Assembly: GCF_013377785.1 (NCBI RefSeq)
Contig: NZ_JABXWT010000015.1
Location: 49,541 to 113,540, forward strand
Direction of reading: 5' to 3'
Source of the DNA: Ruegeria haliotis
Lineage (GTDB): Bacteria > Pseudomonadota > Alphaproteobacteria > Rhodobacterales > Rhodobacteraceae
Length of the DNA stretch: 64,000 nucleotides
Shown: piece after piece, positions 58,503 through 64,000 of the stretch
Layout of the letters: the number at the start of each line of letters is the position of its first letter
Position numbering within the stretch: position 1 is the stretch's first letter
The notes under the pieces: model-generated
Seen by the model: the letters and a program-made list of their open reading frames with translations, nothing else
Told to the model about the DNA's origin: nothing
The model's database searches: none
Program-made: the position numbers and the translations under genes

Positions 58503-60574
58503 CCGTATTTGACACATTCGCCATGGTGGATTGGGCAAGCGGAAATGATACCGGCCCAACCCCCCGTCAGGATGCGATTTGGGCGTGTGTTGTGCGCAAA
58601 GCTTCGGTGCATGAGTCGAAATATTTGAGAAATCGGACAATTGCTGAATCCTGGCTGCATGACCTGATTGCCGAAGAACTGTCTGCCGGTCGCCGCTTGT
58701 GTTTGGGGTACGATTTCCCGTTTGGCTATCCAAAAGGCTTTGCCCGTGCCCTGACCGGCTCGGATGACCCGCTGAAACTCTGGGATTGGTTTGAGGAGCG
58801 GATTGATGATGAACCCGGGGCAAACAATCGGTTTGATCTGGCTGGAGAGATCAACCGGCAGTTTGGCGGGAAAGGCCCGTTTTGGTTCAACGGGCTGAAA
58901 CGCGAAATTCCAGGGCTGGCCAAGAACAAGAGGGACTATCACAACCCGTTCCCAGAGCGGCGAGCGGTTGAGACAGCACCAGACGCAAAGGGCAGTTTCA
59001 CCTGCTGGCAAATGGGCGGTGCAGGTGCGGTCGGCGGGCAGATCATGACGGGCATCTCTGTATTGGCTCGGTTGCGGCGGCATTTTGAAAACCAAGTTGC
59101 GATTTGGCCATTCGAGCGTCTGGATAAGCCGGTTGCTTTTGTCGAAATATGGCCTTCCCTGAACTTGGGTGCCGCACCGGAAGGGCGTATAAAAGACGCA
59201 TGGCAGGTCGAGCAGGTGGCCTGCAATCTGGCCAAAATGTCGGATGAGGATTTGTGCTGGCAATTGGACGTTTCAGCGGCAGAGGAAGGTTGGATTTTGG
59301 GTGTATCTCAGGACAAACCGAACATAGCGCCACCGCCCTTACGAAACGACTGTTTCGCGTTGCCTGCGGGGGTGAACTGGACGCCGGTCGACGAGGCACT
59401 TGCCCTGCTGCAGGAAAGGTTGCGCCCGATTACGGCATCCGAGCATGTTCCGCTGATGCAGGCCTGTGGTCGGGTTCTGGCCGAGGACGTGTTTGCGAAA
59501 CGGTCCAATCCCCCTCAGCCCAACACGGCGGTAGATGGCTATGGATTTGCAGGCGCGGTACCGGAAGGGCCTCGGATATTGCCGCTGGTCGATGGGCGCG
59601 CAGCGGCAGGTATCCCGTTCGATGGTGAGGTGCCTGAAGGTCGGGCGCTGCGTGTGCTAACCGGCGCGGCGCTGCCAGAAGGCGTGGATACGGTCATTTT
59701 GGAAGAAGATGTCACGGTTCAGGATAACCATGTCGCGTTTCACGGCCCCCTAAAGCGGGGTGCTAACACACGGCGCGCCGGTGAGGATGTTGTTGAAGGC
59801 GACATGGCCCTACCGGCAGGGCGCAAGGTGACGTCTGCTGATCTCGCTCTGCTGTCTGCCGTCGGCATTGCTGACGTCCCGGTGCGCAAACCCCTGCGCG
59901 TTGCGGTCCTGTCTACGGGCGATGAATTGGTCGAACCGGGCGAATGTGCCGGGTTGGGGCAGATCTTTGACGCGAACCGTCCGATGCTGCTGTCCCTGAT
60001 TGAGCGTATGGGTTTTGTCCCGGTCGACATGGGCCGCGTCGGAGATGATCGTGAATTGCTGAGCGCGCGCCTGGATGAAGCGGCGCAAAAGGCAGACGTG
60101 ATCCTGACCAGTGGCGGAGCTTCGGCCGGCGATGAAGATCACGTATCCGCCTTGTTGCGGCAGTCTGGCGCTTTGCAGGAATGGCGGATCGCACTGAAAC
60201 CCGGACGCCCGCTTGCCTTGGGCATGTGGTCGGGTGCACCGGTTTTTGGCCTACCGGGCAACCCGGTCGCGGCGATGGTCTGCACACTGATCTTTGCTCG
60301 TCCGGCTTTGGGTTTGATGTCTGGCGAGGGTTGGTCTGAACCACAGGGCTTTGACGTTCCGGCGGCCTTCGAGAAACGCAAGAAACCGGGGCGCCGGGAA
60401 TATCTGCGCGCGCGCATTCGGGATGGTCGGGCCGAGGTTTTTCACTCCGAAGGCTCGGGTCGCATCAGTGGCCTTAGCTGGGCTGAAGGGCTGGTCGAAA
60501 TTGAAGATGGCCAGCGGCATGTCAGGCCCGGCGACCTTGTGCGGTTTATTCCCTACGGAAGTTTTGGCCTGTGA
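58499..60574 (+). CDS. moeA: MoeA molybdopterin molybdotransferase with N-terminal extra domain
   Basis: A 691-residue protein, about 290 residues longer than usual MoeA (near 400). The C-terminal part from about residue 293 is complete: VPLMQACGRVLAEDVFAKRSNPPQPNTAVDGYGF, VLTGAALPEGVDTVILEEDV, LSTGDELVEPG, GQIFDANRPMLLSLIERMG, TSGGASAGDEDHV and GLPGNPVAAMV, so it should insert molybdate into adenylated molybdopterin. The N-terminal 285 residues begin FDTFAMVDWASGNDTG and include GYDFPFGYPKGFARAL and FVEIWPSLNLG; they resemble the RNase H-like DUF429 fold, tentatively. It overlaps mobB and the GNAT gene by four bases each. Confidence 0.93.
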   Translation: MTVFDTFAMVDWASGNDTGPTPRQDAIWACVVRKASVHESKYLRNRTIAESWLHDLIAEELSAGRRLCLGYDFPFGYPKGFARALTGSDDPLKLWDWFEERIDDEPGANNRFDLAGEINRQFGGKGPFWFNGLKREIPGLAKNKRDYHNPFPERRAVETAPDAKGSFTCWQMGGAGAVGGQIMTGISVLARLRRHFENQVAIWPFERLDKPVAFVEIWPSLNLGAAPEGRIKDAWQVEQVACNLAKMSDEDLCWQLDVSAAEEGWILGVSQDKPNIAPPPLRNDCFALPAGVNWTPVDEALALLQERLRPITASEHVPLMQACGRVLAEDVFAKRSNPPQPNTAVDGYGFAGAVPEGPRILPLVDGRAAAGIPFDGEVPEGRALRVLTGAALPEGVDTVILEEDVTVQDNHVAFHGPLKRGANTRRAGEDVVEGDMALPAGRKVTSADLALLSAVGIADVPVRKPLRVAVLSTGDELVEPGECAGLGQIFDANRPMLLSLIERMGFVPVDMGRVGDDRELLSARLDEAAQKADVILTSGGASAGDEDHVSALLRQSGALQEWRIALKPGRPLALGMWSGAPVFGLPGNPVAAMVCTLIFARPALGLMSGEGWSEPQGFDVPAAFEKRKKPGRREYLRARIRDGRAEVFHSEGSGRISGLSWAEGLVEIEDGQRHVRPGDLVRFIPYGSFGL

Positions 60575-61164
60575 CCGTAACCGTTTCACATGGGTTCCGC
60601 CCGGCAGAAAGGCCCCAGGTGGCGGCCCTGTTCTGGCAGGCGTTTTCGGCCAAGTTGCACAAGGTTATGGGGCCAGATGAAAAGGGTCTGGAATTTTTCG
60701 AACTGGCGCTGAATCCCGATTTTGCTTTGGTTGCCCGCGACCCGGCCGGGCGGATGTTGGGACTTGCGGGGTTCAAGACGCAGGACGGTGGGTTGGCCGG
60801 TGGCAGTATGTCCGATCTGGCGCGCGTTTATGGGTGGTTCGGTGCGGTATGGCGGGGGTTGGTCCTAAGTGTTCTGGAACGCGATCTGCAGCCCGGTGTA
60901 TTTCAGATGGACGGTATTTTCGTTCAGGCAGAGGCGCGCGGGCAAGGCATTGGAACTACATTGTTGTCTGCCATAAAGGCCGAAGCGCAGCGCATGAGCA
61001 TGACTCAGGTTCAGTTGGATGTGATCGACACCAACCCACGCGCGCGAGCCTTGTACGAACGCGAAGGATTCCGTCCGGTGAAGCAAGAGCAGACCGGACC
61101 ATTCAAGCATCTGTTTGGGTTCAATAGCGCCACGAAAATGAGCTGGGCGGTCACCCGGGATTAA
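60571..61164 (+). CDS. GNAT family N-acetyltransferase
   Basis: A 197-residue single-domain acetyltransferase. The CoA-binding segment is FVQAEARGQGIGTTLLSAIKAEA, followed by VQLDVIDTNPRARALYEREGFRPVKQEQTGPF. A GTG start at 60571 overlaps the moeA stop (GTGA). Substrate unknown. It ends the mobA-mobB-moeA run and overlaps the convergent membrane-protein gene by four bases. Confidence 0.88.
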   Translation: MTVTVSHGFRPAERPQVAALFWQAFSAKLHKVMGPDEKGLEFFELALNPDFALVARDPAGRMLGLAGFKTQDGGLAGGSMSDLARVYGWFGAVWRGLVLSVLERDLQPGVFQMDGIFVQAEARGQGIGTTLLSAIKAEAQRMSMTQVQLDVIDTNPRARALYEREGFRPVKQEQTGPFKHLFGFNSATKMSWAVTRD

Positions 61165-62156
61165 TCAAACGTGCCAGCCACACGCCCCAGTAACATGAAC
61201 GCCCGCGCGGTGCGGGTCTCACCCAGATCGGTCAGTTCCGAGTCACTGGCATGAGGTTCGAATTCGACGATCATATGGTCGAAGCGCCGCAGGAAGTGAT
61301 GAGCTGCATCGCGAAAAATCGGGTCCTGTTTCATCCGCGCCGCAGTCAGTGCCAGCGAAGACCGGTCTCGAATGCCGCCCAACGCGGCGACCGCACGGCC
61401 CCGAGATCCATGCGCGAACTGGCGCCAAATTTCGGGCCGGGCCATATCAGGACGCAGATCGTCCATATAGATGCCTTCCTGACTGAGCAGGGTCAGAACG
61501 TCCTGCGAGGCCTGAACCAATTGCGCGACCTTCCTGTCTTTCAAGGCCCTTCGCAGCGCGTTGAACCCTTCGGTGTCATCTTGCGTTTCCGGAAAGTTCA
61601 GCGCCCGGATGAAGATGTCAGTGGTCAGGGGTGGTGCGATCTCTTCGGCGGACGTGCCAAGCTCCAACGAGGTCTGATCGCCCGGGCCGGACTCTTGCAC
61701 CGTCACTTTTGCCGGCTCACGGCGCTTGGAGGAGAAGGTCGCCAGCGCGTCTTCAGTCTTTTTTGCAGTTTCCGCAATTTCATCCAGTTTTTTGCTGACA
61801 GCGGGCTCATAGGTGCTGGCTGCGCGCTGTTGCTGGATCACATAGGTATTGCGGATCGCGTCTATAGCTGTCTGCAACCTTGCGCTTTCTTCGCGCATAA
61901 CCCGGCTGGCCCGCATGGCTGTGGCCGCGACCCAGATCATAGCCACGGGCATGAACACCGCCAGAAATGTCACGATAAAACCACTGCCCTGCCCCTGATC
62001 CGGCAGAACCAGAAACACGACGGACACAACCAGCCAGATCAGGCTGAGCACAAGTGCGGCAATCTCGATCCCGCTCACGGACGGCACCAGGGGGCGATCA
62101 TATATGCCCAGCGAGGTTGGCCGTTCGGTTTCTGGATCAGGCTTGGACCCTGACAT
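61161..62156 (-). CDS. Hypothetical membrane protein
   Basis: A 331-residue protein without a recognised family. Two hydrophobic helices near residues 28-85 (IEIAALVLSLIWLVVSVVFLVL; FIVTFLAVFMPVAMIWVAATAM) are followed by a charged region likely to form coiled coil (residues 88-155), then a soluble helical domain with the pattern LNFPETQDDTEGFNALRRALKDRKVAQLVQASQDVLTLLSQEG and HHFLRRFDHMIVEFEP. It lies 14 bases after greA on the same strand and may be co-transcribed with it. Confidence 0.8.
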   Translation of the reverse strand: MSGSKPDPETERPTSLGIYDRPLVPSVSGIEIAALVLSLIWLVVSVVFLVLPDQGQGSGFIVTFLAVFMPVAMIWVAATAMRASRVMREESARLQTAIDAIRNTYVIQQQRAASTYEPAVSKKLDEIAETAKKTEDALATFSSKRREPAKVTVQESGPGDQTSLELGTSAEEIAPPLTTDIFIRALNFPETQDDTEGFNALRRALKDRKVAQLVQASQDVLTLLSQEGIYMDDLRPDMARPEIWRQFAHGSRGRAVAALGGIRDRSSLALTAARMKQDPIFRDAAHHFLRRFDHMIVEFEPHASDSELTDLGETRTARAFMLLGRVAGTFD

Positions 62157-62170
62157 GACACGTGCTCCGG

Positions 62171-62641
62171 TCAGGCGTATTTGACACTCAGAACTTCATA
62201 GGACCGTACCCCACCCGGGGTTCGGACCTCGACACTGTCGCCTTCGTCCTTGCCGATCAGGGCGCGTGCGATGGGTGATTTGATGTTCAGCAATCCATTT
62301 TCGATGTTGGCTTCGTATTCGCCGACAATCTGCCAGGTCTTTTCTTCATCGGTGTCTTCGTCCACCAGCGTGACCTTGGCACCGAATTTGACTGCGCCGG
62401 ACAGCTTGGCAGGGTCGATCACGTCGATCAGCGACAGGATACCCTCCAGCTCTTTGATGCGACCTTCGATAAAGCCCTGTTTTTCGCGGGCCGAGTGGTA
62501 TTCGGCGTTTTCCTTAAGGTCACCGAGTTCCCGTGCCGTAGCAATCGCTTCGATGACTGCCGGACGCTCGACGGATTTGAGGTTTTTCAGTTCCGCCTCG
62601 AGCGCGGCAGAGCCGGCGGGCGTCATTGGAAATTTTTCCAT
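62171..62641 (-). CDS. greA: Transcription elongation factor GreA
   Basis: GreA reactivates backtracked RNA polymerase by stimulating transcript cleavage. The 156-residue protein has the N-terminal coiled coil with the acidic tip (MTPAGSAALEAELKNLKSVERPAVIEAIATARELGDLKENAEYHSAREKQGFIEGRIKELE) and the C-terminal FKBP-like domain (VKFGAKVTLVDEDTDEEKTWQIVG, SPIARALIGKDEGDSVEVRTPGG). The start at 62641 fits the family; the frame runs further upstream without coding character. Confidence 0.96.
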   Translation of the reverse strand: MEKFPMTPAGSAALEAELKNLKSVERPAVIEAIATARELGDLKENAEYHSAREKQGFIEGRIKELEGILSLIDVIDPAKLSGAVKFGAKVTLVDEDTDEEKTWQIVGEYEANIENGLLNIKSPIARALIGKDEGDSVEVRTPGGVRSYEVLSVKYA

Positions 62642-62668
62642 ATTCTCTTCGTCCACGCATAAATTGAG

Positions 62669-62697
62669 TCGCCCCGCCGCACAAAGCGTCGGGGCGA
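62669..62697. promoter_or_regulatory. GC-rich hairpin in the leader of greA
   Basis: TCGCCCCG (62669-62676) pairs with CGGGGCGA (62690-62697) around a 13-nt loop that can pair further. It lies 28 bases upstream of the greA start on the minus strand. It may be a leader structure or the end of an upstream transcript. Confidence 0.4.
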
Positions 62698-62836
62698 GTG
62701 ATGGGTCGTTGAATACCTGACCCAAATGGCGCGTGAATTGCAAGAGGCCACAGGATGCCGACTGTTCAATTTGCGGCTTAGCGCCGGTCTGGCGGCTTGG
62801 AATTCCACCTTTGGCGGTGTTCCGAATGCTTGTCTC

Positions 62837-62856
62837 GCCGCCAGCGGTGTGGCGGC
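62837..62856. terminator. Weak hairpin after the VOC gene
   Basis: GCCGCC (62837-62842) pairs with GGCGGC (62851-62856) around an 8-nt loop. It lies 18 bases past the stop of the minus-strand VOC gene. No clear U tract follows, so termination is only possible. Confidence 0.35.
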
Positions 62857-62874
62857 GTGCACAGCCACAACATC

Positions 62875-63255
62875 TCAATCATATTGAACAACCTCGAATT
62901 CGATGCCGTTATCGTCCTCGAAATAGAACCTTTTTCCCGGCTCGTAATCCGCATGGTTATGCGGCTTGAACCCGGCTTGTCGGACTTTGTCCTCGGTTGC
63001 GTCGATGTCTTCGACCAAGACGCCGACGTGATTCAACCCGCCTACGATGTCATAACTGCTTTCGCCTGACGGTTTCGGGTCGCTGGGGGCATAAAGCGCC
63101 AGATAAGTATGCGGGCTGCCAACGTGCACCGTGTAACCACCGGCGATCGCGGGGCCTTCCCAGCGGGTTTTCCAGCCAAACACTTTCTGCATCCAGGCTG
63201 CCGAGGCCTTTGGATCACGTACAGTGAAATTGGTGTGTTCAAGCGTGGCCATCAT
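62875..63255 (-). CDS. VOC family protein (glyoxalase/bleomycin-resistance fold)
   Basis: A 126-residue single-chain VOC protein, with two beta-alpha-beta-beta-beta units: LEHTNFTVRDPKASAAWMQKVFGWKTRWEG and LNHVGVLVEDIDATEDKVRQAGF, ending YFEDDNGIEFEVVQYD. His and Glu residues of the metal site are present. Lactoylglutathione-lyase-like function is possible but not shown. The start follows AAAAGGAG. A SoxR-type promoter element lies about 35 bases upstream and soxR is divergent, so induction by redox-cycling compounds is likely. Confidence 0.9.
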   Translation of the reverse strand: MMATLEHTNFTVRDPKASAAWMQKVFGWKTRWEGPAIAGGYTVHVGSPHTYLALYAPSDPKPSGESSYDIVGGLNHVGVLVEDIDATEDKVRQAGFKPHNHADYEPGKRFYFEDDNGIEFEVVQYD

Positions 63256-63291
63256 GGGATCTCCTTTTCATTTTCAGGCTTGTCCCGACTC

Positions 63292-63322
63292 ACCGTAGTT
63301 TCTAAACCTAACTTTAGGTCAA
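63292..63322 (-). promoter_or_regulatory. SoxR-type promoter with 19-bp spacer for the VOC gene
   Basis: On the minus strand a -35 element TTGACC (63317-63322) and a -10 element TACGGT (63292-63297) are separated by 19 bases. The inverted repeat CTAAA-6-TTTAG (63302-63317) is centred 7.5 bases into the spacer, the same geometry as the E. coli soxS promoter. The long spacer is the hallmark of MerR/SoxR-activated promoters. The soxR gene lies 20 bases away on the other strand. Function is inferred from this architecture. Confidence 0.75.
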
Positions 63323-63341
63323 GGTATTTCTGCGAGGGCTC

Positions 63342-63797
63342 ATGGCTGTTTCCGAAGGGTTGGCGATTGGCGCATTGGCGCGACGCACCGGTTTGGCGGT
63401 GTCGGCCATCCGTTACTACGAGGCGCAGGGGTTGATCTCGCCTTGGCGCAATGCGGGAGGGCAGCGACGGTATCAAAGGGCCGACATACGGCGGTTGAGC
63501 TTTGTCATGATCGCCCAGCAGTTCGGTCTGACCCTGCCCGAAATCCGAGAGGTTCTGTCCGATCTGCCCGGAAACCGCACCCCAACGCCGAAAGATTGGA
63601 AAGATATCAGCATCAGGTTGCGCACCCATCTGGATCAGCGAATCGACACCTTGATGCGGTTGCGCGATAATCTGGATGGCTGCATCGGATGTGGATGTCT
63701 CAGCTTGCCAAAATGCGCGCTCTACAACCCCGATGATCGCGCTAAATCCCATGGTAGCGGTCCCAGATACCTCATGGGGGACGCGCCAGAGGGATAA
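63342..63797 (+). CDS. soxR: Redox-sensitive transcriptional activator SoxR
   Basis: SoxR senses redox-cycling compounds through a 2Fe-2S cluster. The 151-residue protein has the MerR-type helix-turn-helix (LAIGALARRTGLAVSAIRYYEAQGLISPWRNAGGQRRYQRADIRRL), the dimerisation helix, and the cluster motif CIGCGCLSLPKC near residues 113-124, which fits the SoxR pattern. Its likely target is the divergent VOC gene through the spacer-type promoter between them. The start at 63342 gives the family N-terminus. Confidence 0.95.
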   Translation: MAVSEGLAIGALARRTGLAVSAIRYYEAQGLISPWRNAGGQRRYQRADIRRLSFVMIAQQFGLTLPEIREVLSDLPGNRTPTPKDWKDISIRLRTHLDQRIDTLMRLRDNLDGCIGCGCLSLPKCALYNPDDRAKSHGSGPRYLMGDAPEG

Positions 63798-63809
63798 ACT
63801 GCCGCAATG

Positions 63810-63825
63810 CGGCGTTGTTACGCCG
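63810..63825 (+). terminator. Possible terminator of soxR
   Basis: CGGCG (63810-63814) and CGCCG (63821-63825) form a short stem with a 6-nt loop, followed by TGTTTCG, 13 bases after the soxR stop. The stem is short, so confidence is low. Confidence 0.45.
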
Positions 63826-63933
63826 TGTTTCGATTGACCAATACCTTTTCCAACAGGTAATCAGCCGTGAAACAAAATTGCGCAGACCATGCACTGAGAG
63901 CGCCAATTCGGAAAGTTAGCTTAGGAGCCCACG

Positions 63934-64000
63934 ATGGCCGAGATTGAACGCGAAGCGATGGAATATGATGTTGTTGTTGTGGGGGCTGGTCCTGCGGGAT
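63934..64000 (+). CDS. Electron transfer flavoprotein-ubiquinone oxidoreductase (5' end)
   Basis: The last 67 bases code for the first 22 residues of a flavoprotein: MAEIEREAMEYDVVVVGAGPAG. The EYDVVVVGAGPAG stretch is the FAD-binding dinucleotide motif of ETF-QO, and the preceding MAEIEREAMEYD is typical of alphaproteobacterial forms. The enzyme passes electrons from ETF to ubiquinone in fatty-acid and amino-acid breakdown. The rest is outside the window. GGAG precedes the ATG by about seven bases. Confidence 0.8.
   Translation, partial: MAEIEREAMEYDVVVVGAGPAG

Noticed and set aside
1..64000. Prophage, defence island or biosynthetic gene cluster
   Set aside because: No integrase, phage structural gene, restriction-modification, toxin-antitoxin pair, NRPS/PKS or similar cluster was recognised anywhere in the window.
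1..64000. tRNA or rRNA genes
   Set aside because: I found no cloverleaf with the conserved TTCGA and CCA-end pattern and no rRNA sequence on reading both strands; a dedicated search would be needed to exclude an unusual one.

Overview
The window looks like a chromosomal segment of a marine alphaproteobacterium of the Roseobacter group (Rhodobacteraceae). The basis is moderately high GC with dense coding, the YtoQ, DUF2189, COQ9-family, DUF6173-type and Hint_2-domain proteins, an alphaproteobacterial-type glutamate-cysteine ligase, a 44-residue aa3-oxidase subunit IV, and a start of ETF-ubiquinone oxidoreductase at the right edge. The assignment is inference from gene content; no rRNA or tRNA gene was found.

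Layout. 1-4.9 kb: end of an SDR gene, uvrC, an EamA exporter, pgsA, moaD-moaE. 4.9-10.3 kb: OmpA-like cell-wall protein with a small coiled-coil partner, ubiA, rsmE and two small genes. 10.3-19.7 kb: gshA, a Hint-domain protein, then pheS and pheT, which are separated by an orphan low-GC gene, a 142-bp unit bounded by perfect 21-bp inverted repeats, a secreted esterase and a cupin. A broken second Hint gene follows pheT. 19.7-32.4 kb: GST, MscS channel, alanine dehydrogenase with its divergent Lrp regulator, CPBP protease, PPK2, a CAP-domain protein with a 45-bp tandem repeat, rpsU, COQ9, two quinone oxidoreductases, an outer-membrane barrel and a YHS protein. 32.5-36.6 kb: a tightly overlapping minus-strand operon pyrB, two membrane proteins, a catalytically degenerate pyrC, plsY and an 89-residue protein. 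36.6-44.8 kb: a secreted protein with 26 cysteines, a uracil-DNA glycosylase without the usual Fe-S cysteines, a phosphoesterase, LysE, MoaB and an RND efflux pair. 44.8-53.5 kb: NUDIX, DsbD-alpha-like protein, YqgE, Sua5/TsaC, a long acyl-CoA dehydrogenase operon, a glycerophosphodiesterase and a PLA2-motif protein. 53.5-61.2 kb: cytochrome oxidase subunit IV, a lipoprotein, AzlCD, fdhD, an AEC carrier, mobA, mobB, a moeA fusion and a GNAT gene. 61.2-64 kb: a membrane protein, greA, a VOC protein, soxR and the start of etfQO.

Themes. Molybdenum cofactor assembly is spread over three places (moaDE, moaB, mobA-mobB-moeA) with fdhD nearby, which suggests molybdo-enzymes such as formate dehydrogenase. 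Ubiquinone and electron transfer recur (ubiA, COQ9, quinone oxidoreductases, ETF-QO). Phospholipid genes (pgsA, plsY, GDPD) and envelope proteins are scattered through the window. Most of it is ordinary core genome. The points most worth following are the SoxR-type promoter at 63.3 kb, the degenerate PyrC inside a pyrB operon that also carries two uncharacterised membrane proteins, the MoeA fusion, the disturbed pheS-pheT region with intact and broken Hint genes, and the cysteine-rich secreted protein. I found no CRISPR array, prophage, insertion sequence or clearly new multi-gene system.
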